A DNA stretch of 33,360 nt from Bacteroidales bacterium. Its GTDB lineage: Bacteria; Bacteroidota; Bacteroidia; Bacteroidales; F082. The stretch lies in NCBI GenBank assembly GCA_030690365.1, contig JAUYGX010000056.1:1-33360 (forward strand), written 5' to 3'. Below are positions 1-7,074 of the stretch, one piece after another. The position numbers were made by a program, and so were the translations under genes. Below the pieces are notes generated by a model. The model did no database searches. It saw nothing but the letters and a program-made list of their open reading frames with translations, and was not told where the DNA came from. Every line of letters starts with the position of its first letter. Within the stretch, counting starts at the first letter, position 1.

Positions 1-1863
1 TGCTTCCGCATGATAGGCCGCATGACGACATACTCCCAGCAAAGCGGAAACTGCATCGAACAACCGGCCGGCACTGGAAGTGAAGGGTGAATTTATTTGA
101 TTTTCAATCATTGACAAAACCAGATCGACCTCTGATTTCTCAATACCCTTAAGAAGGTCGGGGTTGTTTTTAAAAAAGGAATTACCAAAATAATGGTTCA
201 AATAAGAAACCATCATCCTCCAGGGATGTTTTGTTACTGCATCGCCCCCTGGTTGCGGAATGTATTCAAAATGAGCAAATCGTTCAAAATCAATCAGGTC
301 ACCATACAAAAACTCACCACCCCAAATGTTTCCATCCATTCCATAACCGGTTCCATCCAGACAAACCCCGATAACTTTTTCTGTTAAGCCATGTTCGGCC
401 ATGCAGGAGGCCAGATGGGCATGGTGATGCTGAACATAGGTGATGGGTATTTTCAGGCCTTCTGCATATCGTGTGGACAAATAATCGGGATGCATATCGG
501 CCACCGCTAATGAAGGTTTAAACCTGAAGAGGTGGTTAAACCGATCAATGGATTCCTTGTAGAAGTCGAGAGTTTCCATGTTTTTTAAATCACCAATATG
601 CTGACTTACAATAGCCTGCTGCCCTTTCCCGATGGCAAAACAATTCACCAATTCGGCTCCTGCTGCAAAAATACCCTCCGTATTCGTGTTGATGTTGATT
701 GGTGATGGAGTATAGCCTCTGGATCGTCGGATCAGCCTGGGTTTTCGATTCACCACAAAAGTGACAGAGTCATCCGTTCTGTTAACAATTTCACGATTAT
801 AACTGATTACAGCGGCGGTTCTGTTCAGAAAGGCCTCTTTAGCTTCTTCATTGTCAATTAAAATCGGCTCATCCGAAAAATTACCACTGGTAAGAACCAT
901 CACATCCGTTTTCATGTGTTCGAACAACAGGTAATGAAAGGGCATGTAAGGAAGCATGACACCAACAGAATTAAGTCCTTTTGATACCTCATCGGGTAAA
1001 ATTCCATTACTTGCACCCAGGACAATGGGTTTGCGCCAGCTTTGTAGCAACTGTTTTTCTTGTGCGTTGAGTGTAATCAACCTTTGTGCCTGTACAAGGT
1101 TTCGTGCCATCAGGGCAAATGGTTTCGCCTCACGAAATTTAAGCACCCTGAGTTTTGCAACAGCAGATGCATCAAATGCATTACAAGCCAGGTTGAAACC
1201 GCCCATCCCTTTAATGGCCAATATTTCACCCGAATCGAGCAATTTACCGGTTTCGTTCAGGACCCCCGAAATATCTTCAATGATTTTGTCTGATGTGGTG
1301 AGCGTGTAATGCGGACCGCATGCCGAACAGGCCACGGGTTGCGCATGAAATCGCCTGTCGAGGACATTTACATATTCTTTCTCACACATTGGGCACATCC
1401 TGAAAGTTGCCATGGAGGTGAGCGGTCGGTCGTATGGCAATGCCTTGATGATCGTAAACCTGGGACCACAGTTGGTACAGTTGGTCAACGGATAATCGAT
1501 TCGGTGTGGCTGACTTTTTAGATCTATCAGACAATCTTCGCAAACGGCGATGTCGGGACTTACCTCGGTAATTTCATTGGAGGCCGAACTGCTTTGAATG
1601 ATTTTAAAATCGGGATAATTCTGAATTGAAACGGATTTAACAACAATGGAGGTGATGGAGGCTGCTGGTGGAATCTGTAAGGGCAAGTCCTGAATAAAAA
1701 TGTTCACCAATTCCGGGGTTCCTTCTGCCATGATAATCACTCCTGCATTGTTATTTTCAACAGTGCCTTTAATCAGGTGGTTAGTTGCAATCCGGTATAT
1801 GGCCGGCCTGAATCCCACTCCCTGTACCAATCCTTTGATTTCAATTATTTTTGTGACGATCAT
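1..1863 (-). CDS. hypF: Carbamoyltransferase HypF, 3' end cut by window edge
   Basis: HypF uses carbamoyl phosphate and ATP to carbamoylate the HypE C-terminal cysteine, which is then converted to the cyanide ligands of the NiFe-hydrogenase active site. The first 621 codons are present; family members run to about 750-770 residues, so roughly the last fifth lies beyond position 1. Domains in order: acylphosphatase (residues ~1-90, with GLVQGVGFRPA near the start); a double zinc-finger section (~107-182, with CEDC, CTNCGPRFTI, MCPMCEKEY and ACSACGP); a YrdC-like section (~200-385, with IKGMGGFNLACNA); and the start of the Kae1-like carbamoyltransferase domain, with HHHAHLA near residue 480. 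The ATG at 1863 places the acylphosphatase motif about 10 residues in, as usual. The gene diverges from the hydrogenase operon it serves. Other hyp genes are not in the window and may lie to the left. Confidence 0.96.
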   Translation of the reverse strand, partial: MIVTKIIEIKGLVQGVGFRPAIYRIATNHLIKGTVENNNAGVIIMAEGTPELVNIFIQDLPLQIPPAASITSIVVKSVSIQNYPDFKIIQSSSASNEITEVSPDIAVCEDCLIDLKSQPHRIDYPLTNCTNCGPRFTIIKALPYDRPLTSMATFRMCPMCEKEYVNVLDRRFHAQPVACSACGPHYTLTTSDKIIEDISGVLNETGKLLDSGEILAIKGMGGFNLACNAFDASAVAKLRVLKFREAKPFALMARNLVQAQRLITLNAQEKQLLQSWRKPIVLGASNGILPDEVSKGLNSVGVMLPYMPFHYLLFEHMKTDVMVLTSGNFSDEPILIDNEEAKEAFLNRTAAVISYNREIVNRTDDSVTFVVNRKPRLIRRSRGYTPSPININTNTEGIFAAGAELVNCFAIGKGQQAIVSQHIGDLKNMETLDFYKESIDRFNHLFRFKPSLAVADMHPDYLSTRYAEGLKIPITYVQHHHAHLASCMAEHGLTEKVIGVCLDGTGYGMDGNIWGGEFLYGDLIDFERFAHFEYIPQPGGDAVTKHPWRMMVSYLNHYFGNSFFKNNPDLLKGIEKSEVDLVLSMIENQINSPFTSSAGRLFDAVSALLGVCRHAAYHAEA

Positions 1864-1882
1864 TTCAACGCATTTTCAGCGA

Positions 1883-1890
1883 CAAAACTA
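1883..1890 (-). promoter_or_regulatory. Candidate hypF promoter -7 element (TAGTTTTG)
   Basis: Read leftward, the sequence is TAGTTTTG, which fits the Bacteroidetes -7 consensus TAnnTTTG, 19 bp upstream of the hypF ATG. No clear -33 TTTG box is seen at the usual distance. The Rex-like palindrome at 1916-1933 would cover about -33 to -50 of this promoter. Confidence 0.45.
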
Positions 1891-1915
1891 ATTTAAAATC
1901 AATATAAATTTTCTT

Positions 1916-1933
1916 TTGTTAATCAATTAACAA
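1916..1933. promoter_or_regulatory. Rex-type operator 1 (perfect match to TTGTTAA-N4-TTAACAA)
   Basis: The 18-mer TTGTTAATCAATTAACAA is an 8-bp perfect inverted repeat around a 2-bp centre. It matches the operator known for clostridial-type Rex, the NADH-released repressor of fermentative and hydrogen-metabolism genes. It sits 10 bp upstream of the TATATTTG promoter element of the hydrogenase operon, over the expected -33 region. Binding by Rex is inferred; no rex gene is in the window. Confidence 0.72.
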
Positions 1934-1943
1934 GATAAAGGTC

Positions 1944-1951
1944 TATATTTG
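1944..1951 (+). promoter_or_regulatory. Candidate hydrogenase operon promoter -7 element (TATATTTG)
   Basis: TATATTTG fits TAnnTTTG and lies 57 bp upstream of the hoxF ATG. It is flanked by the two Rex-like palindromes, so a bound repressor would occlude both sides. A TTTG at 1915-1918 is 25 bp away, longer than the usual ~19, so the -33 contact may be weak. Confidence 0.55.
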
Positions 1952-1969
1952 CTGTTAATTAATTAACAA
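1952..1969. promoter_or_regulatory. Rex-type operator 2 (one mismatch)
   Basis: CTGTTAATTAATTAACAA contains a 16-bp perfect palindrome (1953-1968) and matches TTGTTAA-N4-TTAACAA at all but the first base. It lies immediately downstream of TATATTTG, over the expected transcription start. Its centre is 36 bp from that of operator 1, suggesting a paired repressor site. Confidence 0.7.
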
Positions 1970-2008
1970 TCAAATTGTAATTCTTATTCCAATAAAAAGC
2001 AATGATCA

Positions 2009-3820
2009 ATGAAGGACAGAATTTTTGAAATTATCAGCAAATACAATGGAGACAGCTACAGGTTGATGGATATTCTTCACGATATTCAGGCTGTAGCCGG
2101 CTACATCGACCATGCAACCATTGCACTTTTGGCAGATAAATTACCTCTCTCGGCAGCACAAATTGAGGAAACCGTGTCGTTTTACCACTTTTATAGTGAC
2201 AAACCGCTGGCTAAATTCAACATTTACCTCAACGACAGTGTTACAGCGAACATGAATGGACGCAAAGAAGTATTGGCCGCATTTGAAGCCGCCTGTGGAA
2301 TAAAACAAGGCCAGGTAACCAGCGATGGAACCCTTGGGTTGTTTCCGACTTCGTGTATTGGTATGAACGACCAGGAACCCGCTGCCATTATCAACGATAA
2401 AGTGTTTACCAGATTAACCCCCTTCAGGGTCAAACAGATTGTAAATGGTTTAAAACATGGCCTTTCACTTGATGATCTGGTGGTTGAAGAGTGTGGTGAC
2501 GGAAAAAACGCACTGCCTGAAATAAATTCAATGGTTTGCAACAACATTCGCCGCAAAGGCGCCCTGTTAAACCATGATTACAAGTTGTTTTCGGTGATTA
2601 ATGATATTCTGCCAAATACTTCATCGGATGAAATTATCGATATCGTTTCCGAATCCAATATCAGGGGACGTGGTGGTGCCGGTTTCCCGACCGGATTAAA
2701 ATGGAAATTTGGAAGCCGTGCGAAGGGTGAACATAGATATATCATTTGTAATGCTGACGAAGGCGAGCCGGGTACTTTTAAAGACAGGGTTTTGCTTACC
2801 GAATATCCGGAAATGGTGTTCGAAGGCATGGTAACCGCCGGTTACGCAGTGGGTGCCGATATGGGTCTCTTATATTTAAGGTATGAATACAAATATCTCC
2901 TCAGCTATCTGAATGGAGTGCTTGAAAGCATGCGCAAAAACAACTATCTGGGCAAAAACATCAGTGGTATTGAGGATTTTGATTTCGACATCCGCATTCA
3001 GCTTGGTGCCGGTGCTTACATTTGTGGTGAGGAATCGGCCCTGATCGAGTCGCTTGAAGGTAAACGTGGTGAACCGCGCGACAAACCTCCATTCCCGGTT
3101 GAAAAAGGCTATATGAATCTCCCCACAGTGGTAAACAATGTGGAGACCCTGGCCACTGTGGTTAAAATTATTAAAAACGGTGCCGACTGGTTTAACAAGC
3201 TTGGAAATAAGGATTCGGTTGGTACCAAGGTCCTGAGTATTTCGGGAGATTGCCGTTTTCCGGGCATTTATGAAGTGGAATGGGGTTTGAAGATCGGTGA
3301 TGTTCTGGATATGTGTGGAGCTGATAATGTTCAAGCCATCCAGGTTGGTGGACCATCCGGTGCCTTGATCGGTGAAAAGGACTTTCATCGCGAACTAAGC
3401 TATTCCGATTTACCCACAGGTGGTTCGATGATTGTGTTCAATAAAAACCGAAACTTACTTACTGAAGTGGTGTTGAATTTTATGAATTTCTTTATTGAAG
3501 AATCCTGCGGTACTTGTTCAACCTGTCGCAATATGCCTTATGTACTGCGCGAAAAACTGCTCAAAGTAATCAACGGTCGTGGTGTGAAACAAGATATTGA
3601 AGATATGACCAGTTGGGCCAGGTTGCTCAACGTTAGCCGTTGCGGGCTTGGACAAACAGCCGCCAATCCAATTGTATCCAGCATCAAAAACTTTCGTCCT
3701 CTTTACGAAGCCTTATTAAATCATGAGGTGGAGTACGATAGCGGTTTTAACTTGGAAACCTCAGTGCTCGAATCGTGCAAGGTGGTAGGACGCCAACCAA
3801 TTTTTCACCATAACGCTTAA
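2009..3820 (+). CDS. hoxF: NAD-reducing hydrogenase diaphorase subunit HoxF (NuoE-NuoF fusion)
   Basis: This is the flavin subunit of a soluble NAD(H)-linked NiFe hydrogenase; it passes electrons between NAD(H) and the Fe-S chain through FMN. Its 603 residues match the length of the Ralstonia soluble-hydrogenase HoxF. Residues 1-~150 are a NuoE-like thioredoxin-fold domain, and ~180-600 are a NuoF-like domain with GRGGAGFPTG (220-229, NADH/FMN), CNADEGEPG (248-256, FMN loop), GAGAYICGEESALIESLEGK, and a [4Fe-4S] set at C500, C503, C506 and C545. The NuoE part keeps only one recognisable cluster cysteine (C116, in LFPTSCIG) of the four normal in NuoE. From memory, Ralstonia HoxF is similarly degenerate, so this is probably a trait of the type rather than damage. 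First gene of the operon, with 12 bp to hoxU. Confidence 0.95.
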   Translation: MKDRIFEIISKYNGDSYRLMDILHDIQAVAGYIDHATIALLADKLPLSAAQIEETVSFYHFYSDKPLAKFNIYLNDSVTANMNGRKEVLAAFEAACGIKQGQVTSDGTLGLFPTSCIGMNDQEPAAIINDKVFTRLTPFRVKQIVNGLKHGLSLDDLVVEECGDGKNALPEINSMVCNNIRRKGALLNHDYKLFSVINDILPNTSSDEIIDIVSESNIRGRGGAGFPTGLKWKFGSRAKGEHRYIICNADEGEPGTFKDRVLLTEYPEMVFEGMVTAGYAVGADMGLLYLRYEYKYLLSYLNGVLESMRKNNYLGKNISGIEDFDFDIRIQLGAGAYICGEESALIESLEGKRGEPRDKPPFPVEKGYMNLPTVVNNVETLATVVKIIKNGADWFNKLGNKDSVGTKVLSISGDCRFPGIYEVEWGLKIGDVLDMCGADNVQAIQVGGPSGALIGEKDFHRELSYSDLPTGGSMIVFNKNRNLLTEVVLNFMNFFIEESCGTCSTCRNMPYVLREKLLKVINGRGVKQDIEDMTSWARLLNVSRCGLGQTAANPIVSSIKNFRPLYEALLNHEVEYDSGFNLETSVLESCKVVGRQPIFHHNA

Positions 3821-3832
3821 TACCTGAATACA

Positions 3833-4528
3833 ATGACCAATAAAATTAAAATAAAGATAGACGGTAAAGAAATTATCACCGAAGAGGGCAAAACCATTGT
3901 TGAAGCCGCCAAAGAAAACGGTATCTTTATCCCGACGCTCTGTAATTTTGCCGGAACCCTTCCCAAAGGATGTTGCAGAATGTGCACCATAAAGATCAAT
4001 AACAGGTTTATGACTTCGTGTACAACGCCTGCTGCCCACGGTATGGAAGTTGAAAATAATACAAAGGAAATCAATGATTTCCGTAAGGGAATTGTAGAGT
4101 TGTTGTTTGTAAGCGGTAATCACTTTTGCCCTTCTTGCGAAAAGAGCGGTAATTGCGAACTCCAGGCGCTGGCCTATCGTTACCAGATGATGGTTCCCCG
4201 TTTTCCATACGATTTCCCCATGCGGAGTGTGGACGGATCGAGTCCTTATATTATAAAGGATCAAAACCGGTGTATTCTGTGTAAACGATGCATTAAAACC
4301 ATTCACGACGATCAGGGACGGCACTACTTTGCCTTTAAAGACAGAGGCCATAAGCTGGAAGTAATCCTTGACGAGAAAATGGGTAAGGAAATGTCGCAGG
4401 CTATTGCCAAAAAAGCCATGGAAAATTGTCCCGTGGGTTCCATTATATATAAGGAGGTAGGTTTTGCAACTCCTATTGGCAAACGCAAATACGATCATCA
4501 ACCCATCGGTAGTGAAATTGAAAATTAA
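3833..4528 (+). CDS. hoxU: NAD-reducing hydrogenase diaphorase subunit HoxU
   Basis: This is the Fe-S relay subunit between HoxF and the hydrogenase half, homologous to the N-terminal part of NuoG. In its 231 residues there is a plant-type [2Fe-2S] domain (C37, C48, C51, C63, with GCCRMC), a histidine-coordinated cluster motif H97-x-C99-x2-C102-x5-C108 (HFCPSCEKSGNC), and one further [4Fe-4S] site formed by CILCKRC (~145-151) and the later ENCPVGS. The length and single terminal cluster match HoxU rather than full NuoG. A 246-codon open frame runs antisense to it at 3761-4501, but it is a shadow without its own features. Confidence 0.94.
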   Translation: MTNKIKIKIDGKEIITEEGKTIVEAAKENGIFIPTLCNFAGTLPKGCCRMCTIKINNRFMTSCTTPAAHGMEVENNTKEINDFRKGIVELLFVSGNHFCPSCEKSGNCELQALAYRYQMMVPRFPYDFPMRSVDGSSPYIIKDQNRCILCKRCIKTIHDDQGRHYFAFKDRGHKLEVILDEKMGKEMSQAIAKKAMENCPVGSIIYKEVGFATPIGKRKYDHQPIGSEIEN

Positions 4529-4546
4529 TTTTGAAAATTGAAAAAA

Positions 4547-5095
4547 ATGGAAAAAAAGATCATAGCAACTACTTCATTGGCCGGATGTTTCGGATGTCAT
4601 ATGTCCATTCTCGATATCGATGAACGCATTCTTGACCTCATTGAATTGGTTGAGTTTAACAAATCACCCGTGGACGACATTAAAACCTTTACAAAGCCTG
4701 TTGATATTGGCATTATTGAAGGGGGCTGTTGCAACAGCGAAAATGTAGAAGTACTTCGCAGCTTTAGAAAAAACTGTAAAATACTAATTTCATTGGGCGA
4801 ATGTGCCATTATGGGTGGATTACCTGCCTTACGCAACGGTATCCCAATTGAAGAATGTTTGAATGAAGCCTACCTGAATGGCCCGACAGTTGGATTAAAT
4901 ACAGAACACATCATGCCTTGCGACGATGAGCTGCCCATGTTACTCGACAAGGTTTATCCCTGTCATGAAATAGTTAAAATTGACTATTACCTACCGGGAT
5001 GTCCTCCGCGTGCCGATTTAATCTGGGATGCGTTGGTAGCCTTGCTTACAGGTAGCGAACTGGATTTGCCTTATGAAGTTGTTAAATTTGATTAA
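4547..5095 (+). CDS. hoxY: NiFe hydrogenase small subunit HoxY
   Basis: HoxY is the small subunit carrying the proximal [4Fe-4S] cluster next to the NiFe site. It has 182 residues from the ATG at 4547. Cluster cysteines lie in SLAGCFGCHMS (C14, C17), GECAIMGG and YLPGCPPRAD. The short length, without the medial/distal cluster domain of membrane-bound uptake enzymes, fits group 3 cytosolic hydrogenases. No Tat signal (RRxFxK) is present, which also indicates a cytosolic complex. A TTG nine bases upstream (4538) is in frame, but the ATG is preferred. Twenty-one bp separate it from hoxH. Confidence 0.93.
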   Translation: MEKKIIATTSLAGCFGCHMSILDIDERILDLIELVEFNKSPVDDIKTFTKPVDIGIIEGGCCNSENVEVLRSFRKNCKILISLGECAIMGGLPALRNGIPIEECLNEAYLNGPTVGLNTEHIMPCDDELPMLLDKVYPCHEIVKIDYYLPGCPPRADLIWDALVALLTGSELDLPYEVVKFD

Positions 5096-5116
5096 CTATT
5101 TGAAATAGATAGAATT

Positions 5117-6568
5117 ATGCCAAAAAAAATCACCATAGAACCCGTAACCAGGGTAGAAGGCCACGGAAAAGTAACCATTCAGATTGATGATGCCGGACAG
5201 GTACGCGAATCCAGATTGCATATTGTAGAATTCAGAGGTTTTGAACGCTTTGTCCAGGGGCGCCCTTATTGGGAAGCCCCGGTACTGGTGCAACGTTTGT
5301 GCGGAATTTGTCCGGTTAGCCACCATCTGGCCGCAGCCAAAGCATTGGATGTAATAGTTGGGGCCGGAACCGGTCTGGGATTGACACCTACCGGAGAAAA
5401 AATGCGCCGTTTGATGCATTACGGACAATTCTTCCAATCGCATGTACTTCACTTTTTCCACCTGGCTTCACCTGATTTCCTGTTTGGAATAGATGCCGAT
5501 CCTGCCATCAGAAATATCATCGGCGTGGCCATGTACCACAAGGATTTGGCCGTTCAGGGCGTTATGATGCGTAAATACGGACAGGAAATCATTAAATATA
5601 CAGCAGGTAAAAAAATTCACGGTACAGGAGCCATTCCGGGAGGTATCAACAAAAACCTGAGTATCGAAGAACGTGATATTCTCTTGCATGGTGCCGATCC
5701 GCTTAATGCCGACAAAATGGTTGAATGGTCGGTAGCTGCTTTGGAATTCTTTAAAGCCTATCACAAAAACAACCGCACTTTGGTGGATACCTTTGCCGAA
5801 TTTCCATCCAATCACTTGAGTATTGTTCGTGCCGATGGCGCTATGGATCTTTACAATGGTGTTCTGCGTGCCGTAGATGCAGAAGGAAACCGCATCCTCG
5901 ATGACGTAGATTGCCAGGATTATAACAAGTATATCGAAGAGGAAGTCAAGAGTTGGAGCTATATGAAATTCCCTTACCTGAAACATATTGGAAAAGAAAA
6001 AGGATGGTACCGTGTTGGACCACTTTCACGTCTCAACACCTGCGACTTCATCCCGACACCTCTGGCACAAAAGGAGTTTGAAGAGTTTAAGGCTTACACA
6101 AATGGTAAACCCAATAATATGACCCTGCATTATCATTGGGCTCGTTTAATTGAAACTTTACATGCTGCTGAAGAAATACGGAATCTGTTAAAAGATCCTG
6201 ATCTTCAAAAAGATGATTTGGTGGTGAAAGGTGAGAAAGTGCATAGGGGAGTGGGTGTTATCGAAGCTCCACGCGGAACTTTATTTCATCACTACGAAAT
6301 AAATGATGACGACCAGATTACCCTGGCAAACCTCATCGTGTCGACAACCAACAACAACGAACCCATGAACGTAGCGGTAAATCACACGGCTAAATCGTTT
6401 ATGAACGGTCAGAGGGAAATCACCGAAGGGATGATGAATGCCGTTGAGGTAGCTATCAGAGCTTATGATCCATGTTTGAGTTGCGCAACACATGCATTGG
6501 GTCAGATGCCATTGGAAATGAAATTGGTAGACGAAAACAACAACTTATTGGACTATAAAACTAAATAA
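5117..6568 (+). CDS. hoxH: NiFe hydrogenase large subunit HoxH
   Basis: HoxH is the catalytic subunit holding the NiFe(CN)2CO centre that splits or forms H2. Its 483 residues begin with the RVEGHG motif (12-17). The nickel cysteines are in RLCGICPVSHH (C62, C65) and DPCLSCATH (C453, C456, H459). All four nickel cysteines are present, so it is predicted to be active. After H459 there is a 24-residue tail (ALGQMPLEM...YKTK), the segment normally removed after nickel insertion; the matching protease is the next gene, only 2 bp downstream. Motif style and the diaphorase partners place it in group 3d (bidirectional, NAD-linked). Confidence 0.96.
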   Translation: MPKKITIEPVTRVEGHGKVTIQIDDAGQVRESRLHIVEFRGFERFVQGRPYWEAPVLVQRLCGICPVSHHLAAAKALDVIVGAGTGLGLTPTGEKMRRLMHYGQFFQSHVLHFFHLASPDFLFGIDADPAIRNIIGVAMYHKDLAVQGVMMRKYGQEIIKYTAGKKIHGTGAIPGGINKNLSIEERDILLHGADPLNADKMVEWSVAALEFFKAYHKNNRTLVDTFAEFPSNHLSIVRADGAMDLYNGVLRAVDAEGNRILDDVDCQDYNKYIEEEVKSWSYMKFPYLKHIGKEKGWYRVGPLSRLNTCDFIPTPLAQKEFEEFKAYTNGKPNNMTLHYHWARLIETLHAAEEIRNLLKDPDLQKDDLVVKGEKVHRGVGVIEAPRGTLFHHYEINDDDQITLANLIVSTTNNNEPMNVAVNHTAKSFMNGQREITEGMMNAVEVAIRAYDPCLSCATHALGQMPLEMKLVDENNNLLDYKTK

Positions 6569-6570
6569 TC

Positions 6571-7074
6571 ATGGAAGCCAGGAAAAGAGTACTGATTTAT
6601 GGCTATGGAAATCCGGGACGTCAGGATGACGGAATTGGAAATGAAATGGTCACAATGATTCAAAAATGGATTGAAACACATCATCTTGAATGCATGCAAA
6701 CCGACAGTAACTATCAACTAAATGTTGAAGATGGTGAAAAAATCTCACATTGGGACATTGTTGTTTTTGTTGATGCAACCAAGGAAGAACGCATTAATGA
6801 GTACAAATTCAGGACTGTGGAACCTTCGGATGCTCAGGTAGAGTTCACCATGCATGCAGTATCTCCAGCCTATGTACTTCATTTGTCACAAACACTTTTT
6901 GGTAAATCCCCCGAAACTTATACGCTGGCTATAAAAGGGTATGATTACGAACTTAAGGAAGGACTCACTGCCAATGCCAAACTAAATATGGAACAGGCAT
7001 TCCAGTTTCTTACCCGCCAATTAGCTGGCTGGGCCCTGATAAAGAAGAATTTACCTATTAGTATGTTAAAATGA
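6571..7074 (+). CDS. hoxW: Hydrogenase maturation protease (HoxW/HybD family)
   Basis: This endopeptidase is expected to recognise Ni-loaded pre-HoxH and remove its C-terminal tail after H459. Its 167 residues show the family opening YGYGNPGRQDDGIG (10-23), a conserved acid in VFVDA (D68), and a histidine in MHAVSP (H95). The acid at ~19/20, D68 and H95 correspond to the three metal-sensing ligands known from HybD (Glu, Asp, His), with Asp replacing Glu at the first position. The gene starts 2 bp after hoxH and its end overlaps the next start by 4 bp. The hoxW symbol follows from its pairing with hoxFUYH. Confidence 0.88.
   Translation: MEARKRVLIYGYGNPGRQDDGIGNEMVTMIQKWIETHHLECMQTDSNYQLNVEDGEKISHWDIVVFVDATKEERINEYKFRTVEPSDAQVEFTMHAVSPAYVLHLSQTLFGKSPETYTLAIKGYDYELKEGLTANAKLNMEQAFQFLTRQLAGWALIKKNLPISMLK

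Noticed and set aside
780-787. TGTTAACA palindrome as a third Rex-type site
   Set aside because: Too short for TTGTTAA-N4-TTAACAA and placed inside the hypF coding region.
956-1309. 117-codon rightward frame opposite hypF
   Set aside because: Overlaps the unmistakable zinc-finger and YrdC coding sections of hypF on the other strand.
3761-4501. 246-codon open frame antisense to hoxU
   Set aside because: It lies wholly opposite a certain gene, has no recognisable domain, and such long shadows arise from the codon bias of the sense strand.
4538-4546. TTG start three codons upstream of the hoxY ATG
   Set aside because: The ATG at 4547 gives a normal HoxY N-terminus; the extra residues (MKK) add nothing recognisable.
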